Assembly (NCBI GenBank): GCA_016716705.1
Contig: JADJVF010000015.1
Coordinates: 62,001 to 126,000, forward strand
Source: Holophagales bacterium
GTDB taxonomy: Bacteria > Acidobacteriota > Thermoanaerobaculia > UBA5066
Length of the DNA stretch: 64,000 nucleotides
Reading direction: 5' to 3'
Positions 18,108 to 27,465 of the stretch are shown piece by piece. A program made the translations under genes and the position numbers. The notes under the pieces are model-generated. The model searched no databases. It was not told where the DNA came from and saw only the letters and a program-made list of their open reading frames with translations. Every line of letters starts with the position of its first letter. Position 1 is the first letter of the stretch.

Positions 18108-21100
18108 ATGAATCCGAACGAGACCAGCGCTCAGCCGGACGCCTCGGGCCTCGACCGGCGCGAGTTCCTCCGGTTGAGCGGCACGCTCGCTGCGGCCGGG
18201 GCCCTCGCGAGCGCCGGCTGCCAGCCGCCCCAGGAACAGACGATCCCGTTCCACGACATGCCAGAGAGCCTCGTCGACGGGATGGGCCGCGCCCGCTTCT
18301 TCCACACCGTCGTCGACGGCTCGCCGGTCCTCGTGAGGACCCGTGAGGGCCGCCCGATTCTCGTCGCCCCCAGTCCCACCGACGCGAGCGGGCGGGGGCT
18401 CACCGTGCGCCACCAGGCCGCGCTCATGGACCTCTACGACCCCGACCGGGCCAAGGGCCCCGTCTCCGTCCGCAGGGGCAAGGGCCCGACGGTCGCAAGC
18501 AGCTGGAGCGTCGTCGGCGCGGAGGTCGTCTCCCGCCTGGCGAAAGCCGGAAGCGGCGCTGTCCTCCTCACCGGACCCGTCGCGAGCCCGTCCCTCGCCG
18601 CTGCCATCGCTGCCCTCTCGGCCCACACGGGCCTGAAGCACGTCGCCTGGTCGCCCGTCGAGCCGGACGCCGCCGCCAGCGCCTGCGGGCAGGCCTTCGG
18701 CAGCAGCAGCGCCCCGCGCCCGCGCCTCGACAAGGCCGACCTGGTCCTCGGGCTCGGCGCCGAGTTCCTCGACCGGCCGGCCGACGGCCTCGAGCGCGAC
18801 TTCGCCCTCCGGCGCTCTCCCGATCAGGCCGAAGGGACGAAGATGAGCCGCTTCGTCCAGCTCGAGGGGCGCCTGACTCTGACGGGGGCCAACGCCGACA
18901 AGCGGATCCGCGTCCGCGACTCGCAGCTCGCCCCGCTCGCCTGCGCCCTCGCGCACGAGCTCGTCGTCGTGAAGAGGACCGGACCGCTCGCCGGGAACGC
19001 GGCGGTCGAAGCGGCGCTCGCGCCGTTCGCCGTCGACGCCGTCGCGAAGACGGCGGCCGTCCCCGCCGAGCAGCTGAAAGCCCTCGCCGGCGAGCTCGCC
19101 GCCGCCCGCGGAAAGGCTCTCGTCCTTGCGGGCGGCTCGGCCAGCGGCTCGACCGCCGGAGAGGCCCTCGAGCTCGCGGCCCTCCTCCTGAACGTCTCCC
19201 TCGACGCCTTCTCCGCCGGGCTCTTCGACGAGGCCGCCGCCGAGCTGCTCCCGTCAGGCAGCGCGAAGGCCCTGGAAGCCCTCGCGGGCGAAATGCACTC
19301 CGGAAAGGTCACGCTCCTCGTCGTGGCCGGCGCCAACCCGGTCTACGACGCGCCCGCCTCGTTGAAGCTCGCCGAGGCGCTCCCGAAGTCCCCTTCGTCG
19401 TCTCCCTGAACGACCGTCTCGACGAGACGAGCGCGCACGCCGACTTCCTCGCCCCTGCGAGCCACCCCTTCGAGTGCTGGAGCGACGCCGCCCTCCCCCA
19501 CGGGCTCTTCGCCGTCCAGCAGCCGGTCATCCAGCCCCTCAACGACACCCGCGGCCTCCTCGACGTCCTCGTCGAGTGGAGCGCCGCCGCCGGAGTCCCG
19601 GGCGCGGCCGCCCTCGTCGCCGCCGCGGCCCCCGTGCCGGGAGCGGCGGCGGGAAAGCCCGTTCCCAACCCGAGCCTCGCCTGGCACTTCCTCCGCGCGG
19701 GCTGGGCCGCGCGGCTCGCTCTCGAGCCCGGTACGCCGGCTTTCGAGGCGGCCTGGAACGAGGTCCTTCGCTCCGGCTCCTTCCAGGGGCCGGCCCCGGC
19801 GGCTCCTCCGGCACGCGCGCTCGCGCCGGCCGCGCTCGCTCTCCTCGCGGCGATCCCCGCCGCACCCGCGGGCCTGGAGCTCCAGCTCTACCCGCACCTG
19901 GCCCTCCACGACGGGCAGCACGGCAACAACGCCTGGCTGCACGAGTTTCCCGACCCGATCACCCGCATCTCGTGGGGAGGCGCGCTCTCCATCGCGCCGC
20001 GCCGGTTCGACGAGATGAAGCTCGCGAACGGGGATCTCGTCGAGGTCGACGCGGGGCACGGCAAGCTCGTGGCGCCGGCCTACCGCCACGCCGGGATGCA
20101 CTACGACCAGGTCGCCCTTCCCCTCGGCCTCGGCCGCACCGCCTGCGGCGACATCGGCGGCGGCGTCGGGCCGAACGCCTTCGCGCTCCGCCTCCTCGCC
20201 GGCGGACGACCCCTTTCCGCGGGCCTCCCGGTGACGATCAGGAAGGTCGCGGGCAGCGAGGCGCTCGCCTTCGCCCAGGGCTCCGACGTCATCGACCGCG
20301 AGGCCCGGCCGCTCGTGCCGGTGACGACCCTCTCCGCGTACGAGGCGAACCAGAAGTCGGGAACCGAACAGCAGGCCGGCGGCCCCTCCGCCTGGCCCGA
20401 GCACCCGTACCCGAACGCCCGCTGGGCGATGGCGATCGACCTCAGCAAGTGCAACGGCTGCGGCAAGTGCGTGATCGGCTGCCAGGCCGAGAACAACGTC
20501 CCGGTCGTCGGACGGCGCGGCATCATCGACGGCCGCGAGATGTCGTGGATGCGGATCGACCGCTACTACGACGCGCCGAAGAAGGACGGCCGCTGGGACG
20601 CCGACGTCTGGGACGGCCCCCTTCCGGTCGTCGAGGAGCCGCAGGTCCTCTTCGAGCCGATGCTCTGCCAGCACTGCGAGAACGCCCCCTGCGAGACCGT
20701 CTGCCCGTTCGTGGCGACGATGCACAGCGAGGACGGCCTGAACCAGCAGATCTACAACCGCTGCGTCGGGACCCGTTACTGCGCGAACAACTGTCCGTTC
20801 AAGGTGCGGCGCTTCAACTTCTGGGAATACGGCAAGGCACAGGAGAGCGCGCTTTTCCGGGCGCTCGAGCCGCGCATCAAGAGGAACGCCGAGCTGAACA
20901 CCCGCGGTCTCATGCAGATGAAGAACAACCCGGAGGTCACGGTGAGGAACCGTGGCGTGATGGAAAAGTGCTCCTTCTGCATCCAGCGGATCCGCGAGGC
21001 CCGGGCCGAGGCGACGCGCGACGGGAAGAGCAAGGTCCACTTCCCCGACGGCGCCGTCGTACCGGCCTGCATGGAGGCCTGCCCCACCGGCGCCATCACC

Positions 21101-21235
21101 TTCGGCGACGTGAACGCCCCCGGCTCGAAGGTCGCGGCGCTCGCCGCCCACCCGCGGGCCATGAAGCTCCTCGAGGCTATCAACGTCAAGCCGTCCATCT
21201 CCTACCTGACGAAGGTGCGCAATGACAAGGCATGA
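18108..21235 (+). pseudogene. actB: Alternative complex III iron-sulfur/molybdopterin-like subunit ActB, with a one-base frameshift
   Basis: This large periplasmic-side subunit carries an inactive molybdopterin-oxidoreductase-like domain and an iron-sulfur domain. The start is set at ATG 18108, seven bases after GAGGGAG; ATG 18102 is too close to that site. A twin-arginine signal DRREFLRLSG leads the protein. The first frame ends in a TGA at 19407-19409 just after EALPKSPSSSP, but from 19388 the -1 frame continues with VPFVVSLNDRLDETSAH and runs to 21235. The second half has FeS motifs CNGCGKCVIGCQ, CQHCENAPCETVCP, CVGTRYCANNCP and CSFCIQRI. Adding one G (AAG-GTC) restores a roughly 1,040-residue ActB. 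It is probably functional in the cell if the indel is a sequencing error. Confidence 0.9.
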
Positions 21236-22715
21236 GGCGAGTCCCTACGCCACGGTGATGGACGACAGCCAGCTCACGGGCCGGCCGATCGTCCTCGCGG
21301 GGGCCGGCCCCTACGGGGGCGACCTGGAGATCCCCGAGCCGCTCGTCACCGGCGGGAAGAAGTGGTCCGACGTCGACCGCGACATCTGCATGCACGCCGA
21401 GCAGTTCCCCACGAAGAAGTGGTGGATCGCGTTCTCCGTCGCGCTGACGTTCCTCGGCGTCCTCGTCTTCTCGCTGATCCTCCTCTTCTACTCGGGCATG
21501 GGCATCCTCGGCATCAACTCGCCGGTAGGCTGGGGCTCGTTCATCATCAACTTCGTCTTCTGGATCGGCATCGGCCACGCCGGCACGCTCATCTCGGCGG
21601 TCCTCTTCCTCTTCCGCCAGCAGTGGCGCACCGGCATCAACCGCGCCGCCGAGGCGATGACGCTCTTCGCCGTCGCCTGCGCCGGCATCTTCCCGATCAT
21701 CCACCTCGGGCGGGCCTGGTTCGCCTACTGGCTCGTCCCCTACCCCAACGCCCGCGGCCCGCTCTGGATCAACTTCAACTCACCGCTCGCGTGGGACATC
21801 TTCGCCATCTCGACCTACGGTCTCGTGTCGGCCGCGTTCTGGTACGTCGGCCTCCTGCCCGACCTGGCGACGGTGAGGGACCGGGCGACCCACCCGTGGA
21901 GGAAGGCGATCTACAACGCGATGAGCTTCGGCTGGACCGGCTCGCACCGCGCGTGGCGGCACTACGAATCGGCCTACATGATCCTCGCCGGGCTCGCGAC
22001 GCCGCTCGTCTTCTCGGTCCACACCATCGTCTCGTTCGACTTCGCCACGTCGGTCATGCCGGGCTGGCACACGACGATCTTCCCGCCCTACTTCGTCATC
22101 GGCGCCATCTTCTCGGGCTTCGCGATGGTCATCACGCTGATGACCTTCATGCGCGGCTACTTCGGCATGAAGAACTACGTGACGCTGAACCACATGGAGT
22201 CGATGGCGAAGATCCTGATGCTGACGGGCATGCTCGTCGGGTTCGCCTACTCCACCGAGTTCTTCATGGCCTGGTACTCGGGGAGCGAGTGGGAAGGGTT
22301 CGTCTTCAAGAACCGCGCGTTCGGCCCGTACGGCTGGGCCTACTTCATCATGTTCACCTGCAACGCCATCGTGCCGCAGATCTTCTGGTGGAAGAAGATG
22401 AGACGGCACACCTGGGTCCTCTTCGTCGTCTCGATCCTCGTGAACGTCGGGATGTGGTTCGAGCGGTACGTCATCGTCGTCACCTCGCTCCACCGCGACT
22501 ACCTCCCCTCGTCCTGGGGCATGTACTCCCTCACTCGGTGGGACTTCGCGATCCTCTTCGGCTCCTTCGGCCTCTTCTTCACCCTGTTCCTCCTCTTCGT
22601 CCGCTTCCTCCCCGTGGTCGCGATCTCGGAGGTCAAGGGCGTGATGGACCCGAAGGTCGCACGCAGCGCTCCCACTGACACCGTCGCCGCCGTCGCGGCG
22701 CACCAGGAGGCCTGA
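21222..22715 (+). CDS. actC: Alternative complex III quinol-binding membrane subunit ActC (NrfD-like)
   Basis: A 497-residue integral membrane protein with about ten helices that oxidises membrane quinol. The N-terminal soluble part (LVTGGKKWSDVDRDICMHAE) is typical of ActC. Helical motifs include GWGSFIINFVFWIGIGHAGT, PIIHLGRAWFAYW and HTIVSFDFATSVMPGWH, which are strongly conserved in the NrfD/PsrC group. The start ATG overlaps the last 14 bases of actB, indicating translational coupling. It precedes actD by 3 bp. Confidence 0.95.
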   Translation: MTRHEASPYATVMDDSQLTGRPIVLAGAGPYGGDLEIPEPLVTGGKKWSDVDRDICMHAEQFPTKKWWIAFSVALTFLGVLVFSLILLFYSGMGILGINSPVGWGSFIINFVFWIGIGHAGTLISAVLFLFRQQWRTGINRAAEAMTLFAVACAGIFPIIHLGRAWFAYWLVPYPNARGPLWINFNSPLAWDIFAISTYGLVSAAFWYVGLLPDLATVRDRATHPWRKAIYNAMSFGWTGSHRAWRHYESAYMILAGLATPLVFSVHTIVSFDFATSVMPGWHTTIFPPYFVIGAIFSGFAMVITLMTFMRGYFGMKNYVTLNHMESMAKILMLTGMLVGFAYSTEFFMAWYSGSEWEGFVFKNRAFGPYGWAYFIMFTCNAIVPQIFWWKKMRRHTWVLFVVSILVNVGMWFERYVIVVTSLHRDYLPSSWGMYSLTRWDFAILFGSFGLFFTLFLLFVRFLPVVAISEVKGVMDPKVARSAPTDTVAAVAAHQEA

Positions 22716-22718
22716 GCC

Positions 22719-23270
22719 ATGACGCCGACCTCGAACAAGGGCGTCCTCGGTCATTTCTGCGAGCCGGCCGATGCCCTGGCCGCCGCCGCGAAGGTCCGCG
22801 ATGCCGGGTGGAAGCACTTCGACTTCCTCACCCCGTTCCCGATCCACGGCATGGAGGAGGCGATGGGGCAGAAGCGCTCGTGGATCCCCTGGGTGACGCT
22901 GGTCCTGGCTCTCTGCGGGATCCTCTTCGCGCAGGGACTCCAGAACTACGTGATGATCTTCGACTGGCCGATGAACTTCGGCGGCAAGCCCCACGCGGCC
23001 TGGCCGGCGTTCATCCCGATCACGTTCGAGGCGATGGTCTTCTGGGCCGCCCTCGGGAGCGCCCTCGTGGCGATCATAGCGGGCAAGAAGGACACGATTC
23101 CCCAGCCGCCGCCGATGCTCGTGAAGACGGGCGCGACGATCGACCGTTTCGTCCTCTGGATCTCCGCAACCGATCCGAAGTGGAACGCCGCCGAGGCCGA
23201 GGCCTTCGTGAAGTCGCTCGGCGCGCACGGCGTCCGCCTCGTCGACGTCGAGGGAGGGGCCGATGCGTAA
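22719..23270 (+). CDS. actD: Alternative complex III membrane subunit ActD
   Basis: A 183-residue protein of the DUF3341 family. The N-terminal cytoplasmic part has GHFCEPADALAAAAKVRDAG and FDFLTPFPIHGMEEAMG, the hallmark of ActD. Two membrane helices follow (PWVTLVLALCGILFAQGL and PAFIPITFEAMVFWAALGSA). The C-terminus lies outside the membrane (FVKSLGAHGVRLVDVEGG). It has no cofactor site and probably stabilises the complex. Its last 8 bases overlap actE. Confidence 0.94.
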   Translation: MTPTSNKGVLGHFCEPADALAAAAKVRDAGWKHFDFLTPFPIHGMEEAMGQKRSWIPWVTLVLALCGILFAQGLQNYVMIFDWPMNFGGKPHAAWPAFIPITFEAMVFWAALGSALVAIIAGKKDTIPQPPPMLVKTGATIDRFVLWISATDPKWNAAEAEAFVKSLGAHGVRLVDVEGGADA

Positions 23271-23934
23271 CCCCGCCCGCACGCCCGCCCTCGCGACACT
23301 GGCGTTCTCCACGCTCCTCGCGGGTGGCTGCGACCTCGGCCTGCCCGCCGGCCGGACGCCCCACCGCGAGGGGAACCGCCTCGACATGAACGACCAGCTC
23401 AAGCTCAAGCCCCAGCGGAAGGACATCTTCGGCTCGCGCCCCACCGGCCTGATGGAGCCACAGCCCGGGACCGTCGCGGTGGGAGAGGAGCCCTACCCGT
23501 ACGCCCAGAACGAAGCCGATAAGGCGGGCGCGGAGCTGAAGAACCCTCTCCAGCCGACGCCCGAGGTCCTCGCCCACGGGAAGTTCGTCTACGAGAACGT
23601 CTGCATCACCTGCCACGGCCCCAGGGGGGCCGGCGACGGGATCGTCACGGCGCTCTTTCCGAAGCCCCCGAGCCTGATGACGCAGAGGGTGCGCGACTGG
23701 CCCGACGGCCAGCTCTTCCACCGCCCGATGCGCGGTCAGAACTCGATGCCGAGCCACTCGCGGCAGGTCGACCAGAAGGACGCGTGGTCCGTCGTCCTCT
23801 GGATCCGCGAGATGCAGAAGACCGAACCCGTCGCACCGCCTCCGGCCGCCCCGGCAGCGACGACCGCCCAGGCCGCTGCGCCTCCCGCCCCTGCTCCACC
23901 GGCCGCCCCCGCCAAGACCGGAGGGAAGTCATGA
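23263..23934 (+). CDS. actE: Alternative complex III monoheme cytochrome c lipoprotein ActE
   Basis: A 223-residue periplasmic protein with a lipoprotein signal (TLLAGGC) and one c-type heme motif, CITCHGPRGAGDG, with a probable distal Met in RPMRGQNSMPSH. ActE passes electrons from ActA/ActB to the terminal acceptor. The last 45 residues are Ala/Pro-rich low-complexity sequence (APPAPAPPAAPAKTGGKS). The start overlaps actD and the stop overlaps actF as ATGA. Confidence 0.93.
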   Translation: MRNPARTPALATLAFSTLLAGGCDLGLPAGRTPHREGNRLDMNDQLKLKPQRKDIFGSRPTGLMEPQPGTVAVGEEPYPYAQNEADKAGAELKNPLQPTPEVLAHGKFVYENVCITCHGPRGAGDGIVTALFPKPPSLMTQRVRDWPDGQLFHRPMRGQNSMPSHSRQVDQKDAWSVVLWIREMQKTEPVAPPPAAPAATTAQAAAPPAPAPPAAPAKTGGKS

Positions 23935-25146
23935 GCCACGATCACTCTCACGCCCTCCCGGCCGCGCCGGGCCGCCTTGCTCTTCCCGGCGCCGTCCAGG
24001 GGCTCGCGATCGCCCTCGTCCTGGTCGGCGGCGCAGCGCTCGGCTGGGCCTTCGCGGGCGGGCACGCGCAGCTCGCCTGGAGCGCGTACCTGATCGGCGC
24101 CTTCTTCGCGCTCGGCCTCGGCGTCTTCGGCGCCGCGTGGCTCGCGATCCTCTACCTCGCCCGCGGTGCCTGGTCCGTCACGATGCGCCGTATCCCGGAG
24201 GCGATGACGGCCTGGCTCCTGCCCGGCGGCGTCCTGACGTTGGCGGTCGGCCTCGGGGCCCACTCGCTCTACCACTGGTCTCACGCCGACGTCGTCGCGA
24301 AGGACGCGCTCCTGACGCACAAGGCGCCCTTCCTGAACATGACGATGTTCTTCGCCCTCGTCGGCGCCAGCCTCCTCCTCTGGGTCATCTTCGCAGCGCT
24401 CCTCACCGGGGCCTCGCGCCGGCAGGACCGCGAAGGCGGGATCGGCGCGAGCCGGACGAGCCGGACCCTCTCGGCGCTCTTCCTCGTCGTCTTCGCGCTC
24501 ACGATCAGCATCGTCAGCTTCTACCTCCTCCTCTCCCTCGACGCGCACTGGTTCTCGACGATGTTCGCGGTTCTCGTCTTCACCGACGTCGTCCAGACCG
24601 GCACCGCCTTCGTCGCCGTGGTCGCCGGCCTCCTCGTCATAGCCGGTCGGCTGAAGGGCTTCCTGAACGAGAACCACCTCCACAGCCTCGGCAAGATGGT
24701 CTTCGCGTCGACCGGCTTCTGGGCCTACATCTACTTCTGCCAGCACATGCTCATCTGGTACGCGAACCTCCCCGAGGAGACGGTCTACTTCCTGAAGCGG
24801 GCCGACAACGGCTGGCTCCCCTACCTGCTGATCCTGCCGCTCCTCAAGTTCGTCGTCCCGTTCCTTCTTCCTCCTGCCGCGCGACGCCAAGCGCCAGCCG
24901 AAGAAGCTCGTCCCCGTGGCGGTCCTCATCCTCTTCGCGCAGTTCTGGGAGCTCTACGTCATGGTCGCTCCGGCCATGGGGCACGGCGCCGAGGCCGCCC
25001 ACGCCCACCTGCCGCTCGTCGAGCTCGCCGCCACGCTCGGATTCCTCGGCCTCTTCACGCTCGTCTTCGGGTGGGCGCTTGCGCGCCACGACTCCGTTCC
25101 CCTGAAGGACCCGGCCCTCGCCGAGTGCCTCGACTACCACTGCTGA
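23931..25146 (+). pseudogene. actF: Alternative complex III membrane subunit ActF, with a one-base frameshift near 24870
   Basis: A second NrfD-related multi-helix subunit (about 405 residues after repair). The reading frame from ATG 23931 is typical ActF (LAIALVLVGGAALGWAFAGG, HWFSTMFAVLVFTDVVQTG, IWYANLPEETVYF) up to LLKFVVPFLL. It then becomes low-complexity and runs into the next gene. In the +1 frame the expected end appears: LLPRDAKRQPKKLVPVAVLI, then FAQFWELYVMVAP, stopping at 25146. One extra base in the run at about 24862-24873 explains this. As with actB, a sequencing or assembly indel is the simplest reading. Confidence 0.88.
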
Positions 25147-25153
25147 GCCGCCG

Positions 25154-25675
25154 ATGAAGCCCCGCGAGACCCTGCTCGGCCTGCTCGTCCTCGCCCTCGT
25201 CCTGGGCGGGGTCTGGTGGGCCCGTGGCCGGAGTCATGCGGGGAGTCCGGTGACGGCCGAATCCGCCGCAAAGGCCGCCGCTCCCGGCGGCACCGCCGAA
25301 GCCTCGATTCCGGACGTCACCCTCGCCGACCAGACCGTCGACCTGGGTGACGTCCGGCTCTCCCTCTCGGTCGCGCCCCGCCCGATACTCGCTTTCGCCA
25401 GGAGCCGCTTCCGCGCCCGGGCGGAAGCGGCCGGCGCGCCGGTGGCGCTCGAGAACGGCCGCGTTTCCTTCGAGATGACGATGCCGATGGGCGACCACCG
25501 CTACACGCTCGTCCCAGGGACCGAAGGGTGGCAGGAGGCCGAGGTCGTCCTCCCCCTCTGCGGGAGCGGGAAGCGACGTTGGTTCGCGACCCTCGAGGGA
25601 ACCGTCGCCGGCAAGCCACGGACGGCCCGATTCCAGCTCGACCTGACGCCGCCCTCGGGCCCGCCCGCTCCTTGA
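25154..25675 (+). CDS. Membrane-anchored YtkA/FixH-like periplasmic protein
   Basis: A 173-residue protein with one N-terminal helix (TLLGLLVLALVLGGVWWARG) and a periplasmic beta-rich domain. The segment VSFEMTMPMGDHRYTLVP followed by WQEAEVVLPLC and RRWFATLEG resembles YtkA-like or FixH-like domains, some of which carry copper through Met/His residues. It begins 8 bp after actF and its stop overlaps the SafE-like gene (TTGA). A role in copper delivery to the oxidase or in complex assembly is plausible from context, not demonstrated by sequence. Confidence 0.6.
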   Translation: MKPRETLLGLLVLALVLGGVWWARGRSHAGSPVTAESAAKAAAPGGTAEASIPDVTLADQTVDLGDVRLSLSVAPRPILAFARSRFRARAEAAGAPVALENGRVSFEMTMPMGDHRYTLVPGTEGWQEAEVVLPLCGSGKRRWFATLEGTVAGKPRTARFQLDLTPPSGPPAP

Positions 25676-26355
25676 TCGAAACGATCGGCCTTCTCGGCTT
25701 CCTGACGCTCGGCCTTCTCGGGGGCTTCGGGCACTGCATCGGGATGTGCTCGCCGTTCGTCCTCTTCGTCTCGCGGCGCTACGTACCGCCCGACGCGGCG
25801 CGGGGCACGAACCCCGCAGAGTCCCGTCGCGCAGCGCTCATCGCACAGCTCTGGTACACGGTGGGACGCATCCTCACCTACGTCGCGCTCGGCGCGCTTG
25901 CCGGAGCCCTGGGCGGCGTCGTCGAGCTCGCAGGCGCGCTCCTCGGCCTCCAGCGCGCGGCCTCCGTCGTGGCGGGCGCCGCGCTCGTCCTCTGGGCCCT
26001 CCTGGCGCTCGCCGACCTCGTCCCGGCACTCGCCGGCAGCGGAAAGCTGTTCGGCCGCGTCGCCGGAGCGATGAAGGGGCGCGTCCCCGGCCACCCCTTC
26101 GCGACCGGGCTGTTCCTCGGGCTCCTCCCCTGCGGCCTCCTCTACTCGGCCGTCCTCGCCGCCGTGGCCAGGGGCGGCGCGCTCCAGGGCGCCCTGGCGC
26201 TCGCCCTCTTCGGCCTCGGCACGGCGCCCGCCCTCCTCGGCATCTCCCTGGCCGACGAGCTCCTCGCACGGCACCGGACGATCCTCAACCGGCTCTCGCA
26301 GGTCTTCATACTGGCGATGGGGGCGTGGTTTCTCTGGTCCGGGCTCGCGGGGTAG
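25672..26355 (+). CDS. SafE/TauE-like (DsbD-like) membrane protein
   Basis: A 227-residue membrane protein with about six helices. The start is TTG 25672, overlapping the preceding stop as TTGA. The N-terminal motif GLLGGFGHCIGMCSPFVLF is diagnostic of the COG2836 'sulfite exporter TauE/SafE' group, and a second motif ATGLFLGLLPCGLLYSAV follows near residue 145. Members of this group often sit beside cco genes and are implicated in copper or redox handling for cbb3 assembly rather than sulfite export. It is the last gene before a terminator-like hairpin. Confidence 0.85.
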   Translation: MIETIGLLGFLTLGLLGGFGHCIGMCSPFVLFVSRRYVPPDAARGTNPAESRRAALIAQLWYTVGRILTYVALGALAGALGGVVELAGALLGLQRAASVVAGAALVLWALLALADLVPALAGSGKLFGRVAGAMKGRVPGHPFATGLFLGLLPCGLLYSAVLAAVARGGALQGALALALFGLGTAPALLGISLADELLARHRTILNRLSQVFILAMGAWFLWSGLAG

Positions 26356-26392
26356 TCTCCCCTTCGCCGACACCGAAAAGGGCCGAGCAAAT

Positions 26393-26415
26393 CCGTACCG
26401 AGCCCGTACGGTTTT
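26393..26415 (+). terminator. Hairpin with T-run ending the cco-act superoperon
   Basis: CCGTAC (26393-26398) and GTACGG (26406-26411) are perfect complements separated by 7 bases, and TTTT follows directly. It lies 38 bp after the SafE-like stop codon. This is a plausible intrinsic terminator, though the 6-bp stem is short. Confidence 0.6.
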
Positions 26416-26464
26416 GTTCACTTCAGGGAACTACAATTGGCTTTCGAACAAGGAGGGATGTTCC

Positions 26465-27013
26465 ATGAAGTCGAAGCCTTCCGCCCTGGCGTTCGCGACC
26501 GCGGCTCTCCTCATCATTCCGGCCGGTTGCGGCAGGCCCGCCGAGACTTCACGGCCCGCTGAAGCGCCTCCGGCCGCCGTAGCTCCCGCCGCCGAGACTG
26601 CAGCGGCGCCGGCCACGGGGTCCGCGGTAACACCGGCCGCGGTCCAGTCCGGCGTTCCCGACGCCCTCCCCGCCAGCCTGATCGACGCCCATTCGGCGAA
26701 CTCGTTCGCAGTCGACCTCTACATGAAATGGGTACCCCCAAACGTCTTCTCCGGTCCCGTTGCGTCGGAAGAGGAGAAGGCGAACGCCCGGAAGGCTCTG
26801 CCGCTCGTCGTCGCCGCCTACGACAAGGCGATCGGTTTCTACGCCAACAACGAGAGCTTCTACTACGGCCGCGCCGCAGCGCTCGAGGTGATGTACACCG
26901 ACACGAAGGACGAGGCGCTCAAGACGCGCGCGCTGGCCGACCTCGACAAGGCCCTGTCCATCAGCCCGAAGCACTCCCCTTCTCTCGCGCTGAAGGCCAG
27001 ACTCTCGAAGTAG
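26465..27013 (+). CDS. Putative lipoprotein with TPR-like C-terminus
   Basis: A 182-residue protein with a lipoprotein signal (FATAALLIIPAGC), an Ala/Pro/Thr-rich linker of about 55 residues, and a helical C-terminal half. The segment LPLVVAAYDKAIGFYANNESFYYGRAAAL to ALADLDKALSISPKHSPSLAL, named here in parts, resembles two tetratricopeptide units. The start ATG 26465 is supported by AAGGAGGGATG. The TACAAT at 26432-26437 could be a -10 element, though no good -35 box is seen at 17 bp. Function is unknown; likely an outer-membrane-anchored scaffold. Confidence 0.7.
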   Translation: MKSKPSALAFATAALLIIPAGCGRPAETSRPAEAPPAAVAPAAETAAAPATGSAVTPAAVQSGVPDALPASLIDAHSANSFAVDLYMKWVPPNVFSGPVASEEEKANARKALPLVVAAYDKAIGFYANNESFYYGRAAALEVMYTDTKDEALKTRALADLDKALSISPKHSPSLALKARLSK

Positions 27014-27028
27014 GAGCGCCAGGCCGCC

Positions 27029-27190
27029 GGCTCCTTGATCCAGAGGAACTGCCTCCTCGGCTTCCTGACGATTGGCCTCCTCGAGGGCTTCGGGCGCAGC
27101 AATCTCCTGCCTGAACGGCACCGTGACGCGCGCCGAGATAGCCGTCTTCCTGGCCAGAGCGCTCCGCCTTCGGCACGCCTGCCGGAGGCG
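27029..27190 (+). pseudogene. Chimeric remnant: SafE-like N-terminus joined to an SLH-domain end
   Basis: Bases about 27029-27096 repeat the start of the SafE-like gene at 25666 onward: both share GCTCCTTGATC and encode LLGFLTxGLLxGFG. Immediately after, in another frame, bases about 27099-27175 encode ISCLNGTVTRAEIAVFLARA, a clear SLH-domain end resembling PVTRAQMAVFLASALGLNY of the SLH protein 1 kb downstream. Neither part has the rest of its gene. A 61-residue open frame (27035-27220) covers the first part but is not a credible gene. This looks like a decayed recombination product. Confidence 0.6.
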
Positions 27191-27465
27191 CACAGCCCCG
27201 TCTCCCCGTGCACGCCGTAGCCCCGGACGCTCTCGTGCGGGGCCCTTCTGACGACCGCGCGCGACTCTCCATCTCGTGGTCCCATCACGGCTTCAGCGTG
27301 CACGACACCTTGACCGTCCTGGCCGGCCACAGCCGCTCCCCCGAGGCTGTGCCCCGGTAATTCCCCTGAGGACGTAGGATGGCGCCAACATACTTGACTG
27401 AAACTTGGACGTCGACAGCCCGGCGCGGATGCCGGAATGCAGAAGAGATGGAGATGGAGGAAGAC

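Noticed and set aside
19401..19409. TGA in actB read as a possible selenocysteine codon
   Set aside because: The sequence after this TGA in the same frame is not ActB; the correct continuation is in another frame, so this is an indel, not Sec.
27035..27220. A 61-residue plus-strand frame taken as a small membrane protein
   Set aside because: Its first third copies the SafE-like start and the remainder is a frame-shifted SLH remnant; it has no complete domain or helix set.
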